Shown: in pieces, positions 42,501 through 52,000 of the stretch
How positions within the stretch are numbered: the first letter of the stretch is position 1
Layout: every line of letters starts with the position of its first letter
Assembly: GCA_964020085.1 (NCBI GenBank)
Contig: OZ026609.1
Location: forward strand, 946,201 to 1,010,200
Source: Micromussa lordhowensis
Taxonomy: Eukaryota; Cnidaria; Anthozoa; Scleractinia; Lobophylliidae
Direction of reading: 5' to 3'
DNA length: 64,000 nucleotides
Made by a program: the position numbers and the translations under genes
The notes under the pieces: model-generated
Told to the model about the DNA's origin: nothing
What the model saw: the letters and a program-made list of their open reading frames with translations, nothing else
Databases searched by the model: none

Positions 42501-42619
42501 ATATCGTTAACAGCAACCTCACAATTTCGAGCTGGGCAAGTGAGAAGCAGTCTGAGTTACATAAACAACTTGGTCAACTGGTCTCAGAAAGCAGGAATCA
42601 ACAGCAACTTCAGCAATGA
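27382..42619 (+). CDS. Gene B: chimeric iGluR-type receptor with potassium-channel filter, two D8C domains, 1684 aa
   Basis: Exons: 27382-27396, 27471-27525, 28944-29339, 29545-29751, 29938-30057, 30575-30970, 31514-31600, 32153-32983, 33524-33694, 34234-34343, 34742-34800, 35080-35219, 36176-36475, 37023-37322, 37769-38068, 38387-38865, 39205-39299, 39858-40014, 40252-40318, 40836-41107, 41497-41659, 42285-42619. Total 5055 bp, all junctions GT-AG with consistent phases. The fold order matches gene A except for an added block: EGF, second D8C and second follistatin-like module (residues 225-425). The stalk is single. Pore TTVGYGD, the S1 Arg and the S2 Asp are kept. Protein identity with A is high over the shared parts, and flanking DNA is shared too, so this is a recent tandem duplicate. 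No disabling change was seen. Confidence 0.85.
28944..29339 (+). CDS. gene B exon 3: first D8C domain
   Basis: A 396-bp phase 1-1 exon with eight cysteines, almost identical to gene A exon 3 ([36 protein letters not shown]). The changes concentrate around residues KNVPSQG and CAADGNTACEH. Confidence 0.85.
29350..29461 (-). mobile_element. SINE family 1, truncated, shared position with gene A
   Basis: Only the tail part is left (GCCAAGTGGCCCATCAGGC, then CATGAAGCGACTAGGAGTATTTCTACTCC). It starts about 10 bp after the D8C exon, as in gene A intron 3, so insertion preceded the A/B duplication. Confidence 0.65.
29545..30057 (+). CDS. gene B exons 4-5: follistatin-like module and two EGF domains
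   Basis: Exon 4 (29545-29751) has the four-cysteine module VSCEGVNCADGKKC plus an EGF. Exon 5 (29938-30057) is a lone EGF ([26 protein letters not shown]) and ends NSQLG. Both exons are phase 1-1. Gene A has no separate counterpart to exon 5; its exon 5 joins the front of this one to the back of gene B exon 8. Confidence 0.8.
30575..30970 (+). CDS. gene B exon 6: second D8C domain
   Basis: Again exactly 396 bp, phase 1-1 and eight cysteines (NPCVDDSYQNL, WYRVTGDAGNAL, SCGTNTRLYL, IQVINCGVFYLYKL). It is clearly more diverged from the first D8C of either gene than those are from each other, so it arose before the A/B split or evolved faster. Confidence 0.85.
31030..31265 (-). mobile_element. 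SINE family 1 after second D8C exon
   Basis: The tail TATCAGGCCGGAGCTTATCTCGG, body CATTTATACACCTGGGTGGAG and a degraded tRNA head end at about 31265. Orientation matches the SINEs that follow the first D8C exons of A and B. Confidence 0.7.
31514..31600 (+). CDS. gene B exon 7: second follistatin-like four-cysteine module
   Basis: An 87-bp phase 1-1 exon encoding KCDGDKCPAGQQC...NYDC, the same four-cysteine spacing as the front half of exon 4 but without an attached EGF. Confidence 0.75.
32153..32983 (+). CDS. gene B exon 8: EGF domain plus Ser/Thr/Gln-rich stalk
   Basis: An 831-bp phase 1-1 exon. The EGF ([26 protein letters not shown]) is followed by about 235 residues of Ser/Thr/Gln/Pro-rich sequence with one copy of the unit that is doubled in gene A. 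It lacks cysteines and is probably O-glycosylated. Confidence 0.85.
33012..33268 (+). mobile_element. SINE family 1 with 13-bp target duplication, empty site in gene A
   Basis: The tRNA-like head CTGGGTGGCGCAGTGGCCTGG carries an A box, and GGTTTGAGCCC is the B box. The body and tail are complete. ATTATCTTGATGC (32999-33011) and ATTATCTTGTTGC (33269-33281) flank it. Gene A has the single uninterrupted sequence at the same place after its stalk exon (near 12745). Confidence 0.85.
33524..33694 (+). CDS. gene B exon 9: thrombospondin type 1 repeat
   Basis: A 171-bp phase 1-1 exon: [26 protein letters not shown] and EPCNLDSC. Six cysteines and WxxWxxW are as in gene A. Confidence 0.9.
33864..34080 (+). 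mobile_element. tRNA-derived SINE (family 2) in gene B intron 9
   Basis: The head AGGGATGGCGTAGTGGTGAGAG is a good A box, and GGCTTCGATTCCGACTGGG a B-box-like segment. GTTGAGTTTGTTGGTAGTTCTC and CATAAGACCCAACAATCTCC follow. The best copy of this family in the window; another is at 19540-19730. Confidence 0.7.
34234..35219 (+). CDS. gene B exons 10-12: SEA domain
   Basis: Exons 34234-34343, 34742-34800 and 35080-35219 encode [39 protein letters not shown] and [10 protein letters not shown]...[14 protein letters not shown]. The cleavage-type GSV motif is kept. Just after exon 11 the intron has gained an (ATT/ATTGTT)n tract at 34840-34950 without touching the splice site. Confidence 0.75.
35404..36019 (+). 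mobile_element. PIF/Harbinger-type element with TAA target duplication
   Basis: The ends GGGCGCGTTCGTTTGGGAT and ATCCCAAACGAACGCACCC are inverted and flanked by TAA on both sides (35401-35403 and 36020-36022). TAA/TTA is the 3-bp target of PIF/Harbinger transposases. A Myb/SANT-like frame lies inside and no transposase is present. It is in gene B intron 12 only, so it postdates the A/B duplication. Confidence 0.8.
35585..35887 (+). CDS. Myb/SANT-like DNA-binding protein fragment of the Harbinger-type element
   Basis: A 100-aa frame starts MASCSGESVDAVERRKGFWW and includes WSREDTLLLISEYREHEKLF and QVEGKWKSLT. This is the trihelix Myb/SANT pattern of the second protein carried by Harbinger elements. 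It ends shortly after the domain, so it is probably truncated. Not part of gene B. Confidence 0.6.
   Translation: MASCSGESVDAVERRKGFWWSREDTLLLISEYREHEKLFRNVNCKRKSILELITTSLAAENPNFSAQPEQVEGKWKSLTLVTCLSLRFSYLKLLSDKKIR
36176..38068 (+). CDS. gene B exons 13-15: three fibronectin type III domains
   Basis: Exons 36176-36475, 37023-37322 and 37769-38068, each 300 bp and phase 1-1, as in gene A. Landmarks: [83 protein letters not shown]. Confidence 0.9.
38387..38865 (+). CDS. gene B exon 16: LBD S1 lobe and TM1
   Basis: 479 bp, phase 1-0. [50 protein letters not shown] and the TM1 helix. The presumed ligand-contact Arg is present. Acceptor CAG here supports the weaker AAAG acceptor of the gene A exon. 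Confidence 0.8.
39205..40014 (+). CDS. gene B exons 17-18: pore loop, TTVGYGD filter and TM2
   Basis: Exons 39205-39299 and 39858-40014. [12 protein letters not shown] joins [12 protein letters not shown] across a phase-2 intron in the filter's first Gly codon, as in A and C. The helix [19 protein letters not shown] follows. Confidence 0.9.
39533..39768 (-). mobile_element. SINE family 1 inside the pore intron of gene B
   Basis: AGTGGCCCATCAGGCCCG, CATGAAGCGACTAGGAG, CATTTATACACCTGGGTGG and GGCTCGAACCC (B box, minus strand) mark the element. Gene A's matching intron (21116-21420) lacks it, so it inserted after the duplication. Confidence 0.7.
40252..41107 (+). CDS. gene B exons 19-20: LBD S2 lobe
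   Basis: Exons 40252-40318 and 40836-41107: [54 protein letters not shown]. The presumed ligand-contact Asp is kept. Confidence 0.8.
41497..41659 (+). CDS. gene B exon 21: TM3
   Basis: 163 bp, phase 0-1: [18 protein letters not shown], helix [20 protein letters not shown], stop-transfer VPRRKKG. Confidence 0.85.
42285..42619 (+). CDS. gene B exon 22: cytoplasmic tail
   Basis: 335 bp ending in TGA. It encodes [39 protein letters not shown] and a Gln-rich end. Same length as in gene A, with substitutions concentrated in the last third. Confidence 0.8.
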
Positions 42620-43228
42620 GATTCATTTGACATTTACTCAGGCAGCGTGCGTTTGAAATTTGAAAACGCAGCTTAATTCTACGGTTAGGCCTACCGTCCA
42701 CACTAATCCGTCACGAAAACTAAGCTTTTCGCTCTTCAAATCGGAGGGATGTGAAAACGGCTTTTCATTATTCTGTGTATGGGAAACATTTTTAGAAGAG
42801 AGCTTTTCGCCTTATCAAGTTGTAAGTACCTGACTCTATTAAAATTTACTGCATTTAGAACCCTAAGGATGGCTGCCCATTTTTACTAGCCTGGTGGTTA
42901 TTTCGGGCAGCCAGCACCTTATAGTATTTGTTTTTATTACTCTTTGTAATTTGATATTTAATTTAATGCAGGTGCAAATAAAAGTTGTTGTTGTTGTTTC
43001 GAAAACGATGGCGCCACGATAATCATCTGTCTTCCCTGACCGAGTTTTCCTCACGCATAAATTCAAAATGACCAGTGATTGTTGCGTTCTTAAATTCATC
43101 CGTCGTTGTGTGGACCGAACTGAAGATTTGATACGTTTTCAGAGTGAAACCTCCGTTTTCAAATTCCTCCGGTGTAGTCTTTGCATGTGAAACATGAAGA
43201 AACACGAAGAATCTTTGCACTAGATCCT

Positions 43229-43553
43229 GGGTGCTTACCATTTGTCAGAGTAAACCGGTTGGGATGACCATTGAATAATGGTAAGGGTTTTTCCAAAACC
43301 AGCAAACCAACCGAACGGGATGGCGCTTACCATTTGCAATTTGATTTCTCGTAATTGTTTTCGGCTGATGAAAGACTGGAACTGGAAAATTTAGCAAATG
43401 GTAAGGAAATTTCCGCCGTTCCGTTCCGAACGGGAAAAGAGGACTACCTCTGGAGGTAGTCTACAATTTCCGAACGGATTTTCCGGAAAATTACTGTTCC
43501 ATTTGACTTACAACCGAAATTTCCGGATTTTGTGGCTAAATGATAAGCACTCC
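43229..43553. mobile_element. TIR element in the 3' flank of gene B
   Basis: The ends GGGTGCTTACCATTTG and CTAAATGATAAGCACTCCC are inverted, and AAATGGTAAG recurs inside. Non-coding. It separates the gene B stop codon from the conserved 3'UTR block. Confidence 0.55.
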
Positions 43554-43845
43554 CTGTAACACGATATACTAGTATACCTTTTTATAGTTATATAGATCCT
43601 TAAGTTCATAACGTACAATTTTAGAAATTGAGTAAAAAGTTCATATTTTAAGGCTATAAAGGCCTTCCGTAAGAGAAGGGGTTATTAGATGGGGTGGGTA
43701 TGAAAAGGAAATGAGCAGAATTCTTCTGCAGTGCAGTGGTTTCAGGCCGACCTATTTTAAATGGAAGAACTACCTACTCAGTCATCCCCCTTCATGTATT
43801 TACACTGGTATTGTGACCAAAAAAACATGTCCTTGTACATTGACA

Positions 43846-43851
43846 AATAAA
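43846..43851 (+). terminator. polyadenylation signal of gene B
   Basis: AATAAA within the block shared with gene A's 3' end (TTGTACATTGACAAATAAAAGTGTTCAT). It now lies about 1.2 kb after the stop because of insertions such as the element at 43229. Confidence 0.6.
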
Positions 43852-44242
43852 AGTGTTCATAATTTTTCATAAATGTTGTATCGTTTATGTTGTCCATATC
43901 AGTGAAATTAATCAAAAGGAAGCCGTTAACGAAATACGCCCGCAATATTCATCGCTTAGCCCTATCCGCTATTGCTTCATTGCCTCAGACACTTCTAAGG
44001 AGAGCCACACTCCACAGCGTCACTGGACTGGAGACGGCAGTTGTGGCTATCGGTTTGAAAATGATTAAAAAAGCAGTCGACTTTTTAAATCTCGCGATAA
44101 TATAGCTTTATATCTCAAATTATAACATAGATAGGACCCTGCGCGCGCTCTGATTGGTCACAAACCCATGTTTTATCAGAGTATAAAGCATAGAAAAAGC
44201 GTGTTTTATTGTTTTGCGCGCCTAACGTCTACATCATAAAGC

Positions 44243-44418
44243 AAATGAAGAAGCCTAAGCCGTGCATTCCAATGTGATAAAACACTCTAGACATTTGAGA
44301 ACACACAAGAAATGTAGAAAACACTCGCCTGCGGCTCGTGTTTTCTACATTTCCCTCGTGTTCTCAAATGCCCGTCGTGTGTTATCACAGTGTAATACAC
44401 GGCTTAGGCTTCTTTATT
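44243..44418. repeat. foldback element between genes B and C
   Basis: AAATGAAGAAGCCTAAGCCGTG pairs with CACGGCTTAGGCTTCTTTATTT. The inner arms ATTTGAGAACACA and TGTTCTCAAAT, and GAAATGTAGAAAACAC and GTGTTTTCTACATTTC, also pair. Non-coding. Confidence 0.65.
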
Positions 44419-45538
44419 TGTTAAGGAATGTCAAAGAAAAATCTGAGTCGGAAATGGTGACGACCGAGTGGAAAGAGAAAAAGAAAGTTGCTCTAACTCT
44501 CTCCTTTCTTGTCATTACCTGGTGTTTGAACTGTTTCCTTACCACATGCAGGAGTGCCTCTGGATATCTTTTGGTCACTTTTTTAAACAAAGAGGAAAAT
44601 AACTTTGTACAGGAAAATCGTGTTTTATTAAAATTGCTGTAAATGACAATGCACAAAGCCTATGTATTTATGTGATGGATTCAGACTTATGACTGACAAT
44701 AATAGGTTAGACACTAAAGAATGCATATAGAAAGTTAGGAAGGTTTATAAAATATACCTGACTTGATAAGACTGGAAGTTCTAGTGGTTCTGATTTTGAA
44801 AAATTGAAAAGGTTTACCAAAATCATTGTCATCAAATTTCTAATAGCTAAGTGCAATGTATAATTGTAGCGTGATGAATTTCCTTCACCCTTGTTGAACA
44901 AACTAGTAATGTGTTTCAACTCCTACAGAATTCCTTAGACATTTTCCAGCTTAGAACTGAATGAGATCTCCCTGTAGGAGCAACCTTATGATAAATTATT
45001 TAAACAATAATAAGCAATTCCCATTATAATTTGGTGCAAAATATGAACGTTTATTTGCCTTGAACAGTATAATTTCCTCAGAGATTGCAGTTTTCGTTTC
45101 CCGGAACATATAATGCCCGCGGACAACTATTCCATGATATTTTTGAGCCAAAAGGTCATTGTTTGCAGAGCTAAAACTAGATTGTGCTCTTTAATCAAAA
45201 AATGGATCTTTAATATCAATATTTGTGTCAATTTTACGTTGAAGTATCTGATTAAGCTCCAAATGTTCAAATGGGTTAAATTTTGGAACTAGTGAAAGTC
45301 TGCTATCGTTGTGCCTGTATTGTCATATAATGTCTCGTATTGCCACATCATGTCATCATCATCGTGATGGGACCTGAGCTCTAGTCCAAGACAACTCTTA
45401 CTTAATGTCGGGAGGAGCTCCTTCATCGGCCTTGACTCAAATGCAAGGTTATATGAAAGTGTTGTAAGTTATAAAATAAATGCAGCGTACGAACGGCCTA
45501 ATTACGATGCAGCGGTCTAACGAAACTCTTTTCAAATA
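44419..45538. other. intergenic spacer B-C
   Basis: AT-rich, with no gene, RNA or repeat I can name. Both flanking genes converge here. Confidence 0.35.
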
Positions 45539-45544
45539 TTTATT
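45539..45544 (-). terminator. candidate polyadenylation signal of gene C
   Basis: AATAAA on the minus strand, about 52 bp after the stop codon of gene C. It is the nearest match. No paralog conservation supports it. Confidence 0.35.
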
Positions 45545-45595
45545 CACTTCTTGGGTTAAATTGGATCACGCGTCAGTGTTCAGTTTAAGATGTTT

Positions 45596-46080
45596 TCACG
45601 ATCTCTTTACTTTACTCTTATGCAAATTTATTTCCCGTGCCCCATCTTTTGACGCGACGGGGCTTGGATCATCGGATGCCAATGAAAGGCAAATACTTCC
45701 TGGATATGACCTCTTTCTTGGGTGGGTAAGAGCTGCAGGATTTGGTGAATGCCATGGTTGAGGCTGTTCCAGTATGTTCTTTGTTGTTTCAGATCCAAGA
45801 AGTTTTCTTTTTAAATCAAACGGATGTTCTCCAGGGGTCATTGAATATACTGGATTTGTGATCAGATTTGTGGAGGACTCTTTGCAAAGTTTCGCAAACT
45901 CGTTGGGTTGCTTCCTACTTTTTCTTGAATTTATCTCTTTCATCGCTTGTTCGTACTTCTTTGTTATCAAAGTGATCTTAATGCACATCTCAGAGCGGAA
46001 CGAGTCCACGATTGCAGTCAGTTCCTGAACAAGGGCCTTTTTGTAAGCGAATTGCGATGAGGAAGCTTGCAATTTTTCAA
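45596..46080 (-). CDS. gene C tail exon
   Basis: 485 bp. The front half matches A/B (QFAYKKALVQELTAIVDSFR, then a charged probable coiled coil with KKYEQAMKEI). The C-terminal part is 50 residues longer and unrelated in sequence, Ser/Pro-rich. Confidence 0.8.
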
Positions 46081-49000
46081 CTGAAATAAGTTGTATAGTG
46101 GAAGGAGGTTAGCAAAAAAGGGTGTTTTACTCTGGTAGGCTAAAACGACTCATTAAAATTAGAAACGACTCATTCATCATTGTGGTTTCTTTTGCAGTAA
46201 CAGTGCCATGTTTCGAAAAAGGTCTGTGCAAATAAAGTTTTTTTTATCTTAATTGATCCTTCGTTCCAGATTGTACACAATAGACGCGCTCGGGAAGTAC
46301 TCGTGTAGAAAGTGTATGGATATAGCAGAGCTCGGCCGATCTTTATCGCTATCTACTTAAAGGAGGAGGTCACTCCAAAAAACGCAGAGTGTAGGTTTTC
46401 CGTCTGAAATTCGTCTCAAAATTTGAACATCGTTGCCGCCATTTTAAACAGCACTGAGCAGCCAGGCCGCGTTTTCGTGACCGTAATTCCGTCCGAAAGC
46501 TTTTAACCACCACTCTGGGTTGTGGCTGCTATTGAGCCATATTATTTTGAGCCAAACATGCGTCAAACTCCGAAATGATGGCATTGAAGATGGCGAAGTG
46601 GAAAATTGCTTGGAAAAAAAATGGATTTGCTGACCTTGTGAAGGTTGCAAAGTCGGTTGCAGATTTTTCTCCTTGCCGCCAATTTCGAGTTCGACCGAAT
46701 GAGGTCACATAAACACGGTCTGGCTGCCGAGGCAGTTTCAAAATGGCGTCCTCCGAAGTTGATTTTTCTAGACGAATTTCTTCAGGATAGCGGTCACTTC
46801 AGAGGCTGAAACTTGGGTGAGTGGAAAGGCTGGCTGTTTATTTGCTTTAGGCGAAGACTAGGAAAGCAAGCTTTCTGGAGTGACCTTCTCCTTTATATAA
46901 AAAATATTCATTCACACTAGTTTACCTTTCTTTCTTTGAGGAACAAATATCCAATACTGATAGGTAAGTCCCGCAATGACAGCAACACCCAAGAAACTGA
47001 GAAGAATCACCAAGGCAACAAAAAACATTCCAGAAGAACCGTCAAACAATCCCGTACTTTCTTCCACTTCCTCGTCTGGAGCAGCCGGCTATGGAAAGAT
47101 AAGGGGAGCTGTAACATTTGGAACTTGTGTTTTGCAGATTTGGTAACTTTCTGGGTCCAGGTAAAATGGCTAATCCCTAATATACGATTAATAAGTGCGT
47201 CAGTCGCCAAGGGTTATGGCTTTTGAGCAGGTGTGGTTTGAAAAGGGCAAAGAGTTTGACAATTTTTATCTTGATGGGTATGGTTTCTACTCATTTATCA
47301 TTATTATTCATCTCTTGACAGGTGTGTGACAGGTGCCTGATGGAAATTTGAAATTCTTTTCAAATGTTTATGCTAAGCGAAGAGGTACCTGGGAGAGGGT
47401 CTGATCTAAAATATGGCATCAATTTTTGAGTCAGTCCTGCAAAGTTTCGCAAATTTCTTGGGTTGCTTTCTACTTTTTCTTGAGTTTATCTCTTTCACCG
47501 CTTGTTCGTACTTCTTTGTTATCAAAGCGATCTTCATGCACACATAACCTCCTGTCATATATTTCTTTTTCAGCTGAAAAAAGGTACCCCAAAAGCTCCC
47601 GCTGTGGACCTTCTGAGGCTGAACACCCTAAGAGATACCAGAACCGCCATTTAACCCCTAAAAGATACGACGAGCACCTCTCTCCTTTTTATATGGTAGC
47701 CCCCCCTCCCCCCCCGGGGTAGAGCACGACAGAGTCACACGAAAATGTCACGAGACATTATGCTCTTTTAGTAGCATTTTACTCGCACGAGACGCACAGG
47801 ATTTTATGAAAACGAACTCACGTTTAGTGTCTTTGTGGAGTTCTGGATGATGTGGAATATTTCACTTATTTGCATCTCGACGTAATCCCGACATCTTTGT
47901 TCCACGTTTCTAGCTGCTCCTGACAGCACCACCCCGTATCCAAATGGACGGTCTAGAATCTCTTTTACATATATTTCCTCATTGAAAATTTCATCTTTAT
48001 GTTCTGCGGCGACGTAAGTGTCTAGAAGTGCGCCATCAATTTCCCCGTCCTCTAATGCTGTTCTGATTTCTACAAAGTCTTTATACTTCTTCTCTGAAGA
48101 AAAAATAATTATGAATTGTAAATACATCCACAGCTTGATGATCCTCAGCAGCCGTGAAAAGAAAAATAACGCAAAGGCATGGAAAATGTTGTTTTGAAAT
48201 AACCCTTCTCAAACTCATTAATAATTCATCAGATTACAACAAAGGAAATCATGGCCGTGACATTGTTTTGATATCTGACATTAACAGACATAAATGTTCA
48301 CAATTTTATTTCTCCGTTTTCTCTTTAGCTTTATTTATAGCGGAGCTCCGGCGGCCGAAGGCCGCCAAGCGGAGCCCCATACCCATATTAGCGGAGCTCC
48401 GGCGGCCGAAGGCCGCCAAGCGGAGCCCCATACCCATATTAGGAAACTGAAGGGAACCCATGAACTGATTTTCTCATGTGTATCATGGCTAGCGGTATTG
48501 CTCGTGGGCGCGTACGCACGACGACGACGACGACGACGGTGGTGGAGTCGCGCAACATGGCGGCCACAATTGACACGTAAACCAAAACGAGGCTTCAGTT
48601 TTCGCGGGCTTTCCTTGTAGGTTGACAGAGCACATGTACCCTTGGTTTAAAGCGTCCTTTGGACATCCATGTTGCAGTCAATTGACACCTGTCAAAACAA
48701 GGAATCCGCTGACCAGTATCACGTGACCATATCGCGGGCTCAAGTTCAGGGCTCATCGAGGTCACGTGTTTTTTTAAAGTTGACCGCTGCCCAAGTGCTG
48801 CTTTTTTCGCTCAGATCGCGGGCTCATGTCAGGATTAACTTGCTGTAAACAGCGTAGGGTTGGTAGGAAGCCGGTTAACGCTAACCCAGGATTAAAATTT
48901 AACCGAATTATAACCTTTTCTTTTGTACAAAGTTTTTTCACTGCTTTTGTTTTGCGTATTTTGCTTTCATTAAAATTCAAAACACAAAAACAATATACAG

Positions 49001-52000
49001 AAAATCTCACCGCAAAGTTACAAAACTCAAATCAAAATTCTACTTTATCCTCGGCTAGTTTGATCGGGCTCTGAACAACCCGGCCCAGGAGCTACGCTTT
49101 TAGGCTGGCCTAAATCTATATATTATCATACATCCAAGACAATGTTTGATCGCATTTTCAAAGTTTGTGTAAAATACTCCGCTGCTCGTCGTATTTTAAA
49201 CTCTCTTCTCAGTGTTTCGATATCCCGATGAAACACTGTCTCGTGTTTGATATATTACAAGAAAGTTAAGAGTTTAGACAAGGGATTCAAGATGAATTTA
49301 AAACTCAATAGACAACTGCTTTTACATTTTTTTCGTTAGCTTTAAAAGTCCCATTTGGCTTTAATATAAATTCTTTCTACTAAACGATTAGATCACGAGC
49401 TCGAGATTTCCATCGCCTGATAGTGGACGATGGCGCAGCTGGAGTCAAAATCAAGAGCGTATAATCTAATTGTTTTAGTTTAAATCTACTAGTCGTTCAA
49501 AACTTTATCTAAATCATCTTCACAGACACTTCAAAAACGACAAGAAGCGGCCGTCATTTCTTTAACAAGGGCACACTGCTACGCTACTCACTATCTATCA
49601 CAGAATAGACAGCGAGTAACTAGCGTAGTCAATCAGAGAACGGCATCAGTTTTTGATAGAATGCTAGTAGATGTATACTAATAGGGGATGTATTTCGTAC
49701 CTTCGTTTACTCTTGCGTTTTTACGAATGGCGATTTGATGTTCAGTGGAGTTATGAATAGCGCCAACCTAAATTTGATAGTGAAAAGTCAGAAACATACT
49801 GTTATCTTTCTTCAGAAGTCATCTGTTAGTTATCTTTCCCTGTACAAGATTGTTATAACAAGCCAATTCTCCACCAGTAGAATGGTTAAAGGATGATGAT
49901 GCACAAGATTGTTACAAATATATCCGTCTTTTAGCTGAAAACTATACTCAGACCATTTCTTACTCTCAAGAGTAAATGATGGCCTATTAGACATATTTTT
50001 TTGTCACGGATTCTAATTGGTACATTTATGCTTTAACATTGGGAAAGATCTCTTACAGTTACATGTAGAGCATCTCCCGGACTTGCAAGACTATAATTAT
50101 TTTTAACACACCTTTGCTCCATAGAGAATTATAGAATGGTCGACAGTGACAGATGTAAGTGACGAGGCAACTCCACCAATCAGAATGCCGATAATAACGA
50201 GACCAGTTAGTGTCCAGATGATAGCAAAAATACGCGCGGGAATGGAGCGAGGTGATCGGTCTCCATATCTGCCAATAGAAAATCACCATCAATAACGATA
50301 ACAACAACAACAAACAAAACAAAAAATAAACAAGTGGCAGTCATCTTTTAAGGTGGTCATGTATGTCACGTATTTGAAATCATTTTCTGGAGACTGAGGT
50401 ATCGATTTTTCGCGTGTTGTCATAAAGCAGCTTACCAAAGCCACATTTTTTTTAAGTTTGTTGTTCGTAGGATAGGTGCATCGAGCCAAAGCGTCCAAAC
50501 CGCAGAAGCTTATCTCAGTTGCCGTAGGATATTAAGCCACTAGAAACATTTGTACTTCCTCTTGGGTAGAGCGCTTGCAGGGCTAGTTCCGACATTAAAT
50601 TGGCGTGTACTCATGGTTGGAGAGATTAGCACTCTGAGACTTTGCCTATCTTGCTCAAGAACACAACACGGTGTCTTACCCGAGCCGCTACCGCTCAATG
50701 CCGAGTCTAACATGCTCATAAGGGACTTTTACATAGCAGGGGGAGTGCACGATTGGGTACGAGAAGTAATTATGAATTTCAATATATCGAGTTACGTTTC
50801 TAGAACCCGTAATCCTTCTTGTTGCGAAACTACAGAACGACTAGTGTGAAACAAACGCAGTAATGAAAACGTAAGAGTCGACGGCAACCTCAATCTCGAA
50901 ATGGTACAACAGGCTGTCATCTAATCATCAAAGAACGGCATTTTCATATTTCCCCTTGTGCTTACCCGACAGTCAGGCTGTCTTCAAGTCACGAAATAAG
51001 CATTTTCATGTTTTCCCCTTGTGCTTACCCGACAGTTGTCATGGAGATAAAAGACCACCAGAATCCTTCACCGACACCTTTCGTGAAGCTTGTTGGAAAT
51101 TCATCAGGGTTACACTTCGTGTCCTGAAAAGAGCCGGCAAAAGCCAAATAAAGCAGTCTCCGATAATTAATTAACAATTTTTTATCGGTCAATCGTGGCA
51201 GCTTAACACATTGCTCATTATATCTCATATAATTACAGAACATTATCACAGGAAACTGGGAATCGGTCTTCTTTGCAGTCAGTCTTAACCCAACAGACAT
51301 GTAAAACATGTCCTACTTGTTTTTGTTCAGCATATAAGACTGAGAATTCTCAAACTCATTAATCATTCATCAAGTTGGTGCTCAGTGTTCGGATATCTGA
51401 TCTTAACTAGTATAGATTTTTACAATTTTACGTCTCCGTTTTCTGTTAAGTTTTAGTTTGGATCGAGAAGATATATCAAACACTTAAAACATCGTGTTTC
51501 TAAGCTCGTCAAAAATGTTCTGGTACACCTCGCATTTTCAACTCTCTTATCGATAGAGCGGTGAAACACAGTCTTTCGTGTTTGATGAAATCAGTATTAC
51601 ATCAATATCACCATAGACTCACCAACACCCAAAGAATAAATCCAGATATGTAAGCCATGATCGCTGACATTGCTAACACTGGCACACAGTCATTTAGCGC
51701 GATAATCATGTTGTCAGCGGCTTTACCGGGAAACCTCTTAGCAACAATGAAGGCCACCCCTGGCGAGTCCACAAGGTTGATATAAGCATATCCCGCCATG
51801 TATCGTTCTATGTATTGGTTGCCGTAGATTGGAAAGCTAATCTGTGGGACGTCACCAATATCCTTGAGTACGTCTACAACGCTTTTCTTGGCAGAAGACT
51901 CTCCTTTGCCATTGGTACTCATGTCGATGAAGGTGTCGCCATGTGCTGGACAGACCCCACAAGCTGTATGCACCATATCTGTGACAATCCTGCTGAGGAC

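Noticed and set aside
42680..43140. Possible TIR element (CCGTCCACACT / TGTGTGGACCG ends) after gene B
   Set aside because: The inverted match is short and imperfect, so I could not define the ends with confidence.
44262..44642. 126-codon frame between genes B and C
   Set aside because: It starts inside the foldback at 44243-44418 and has no recognisable domain.
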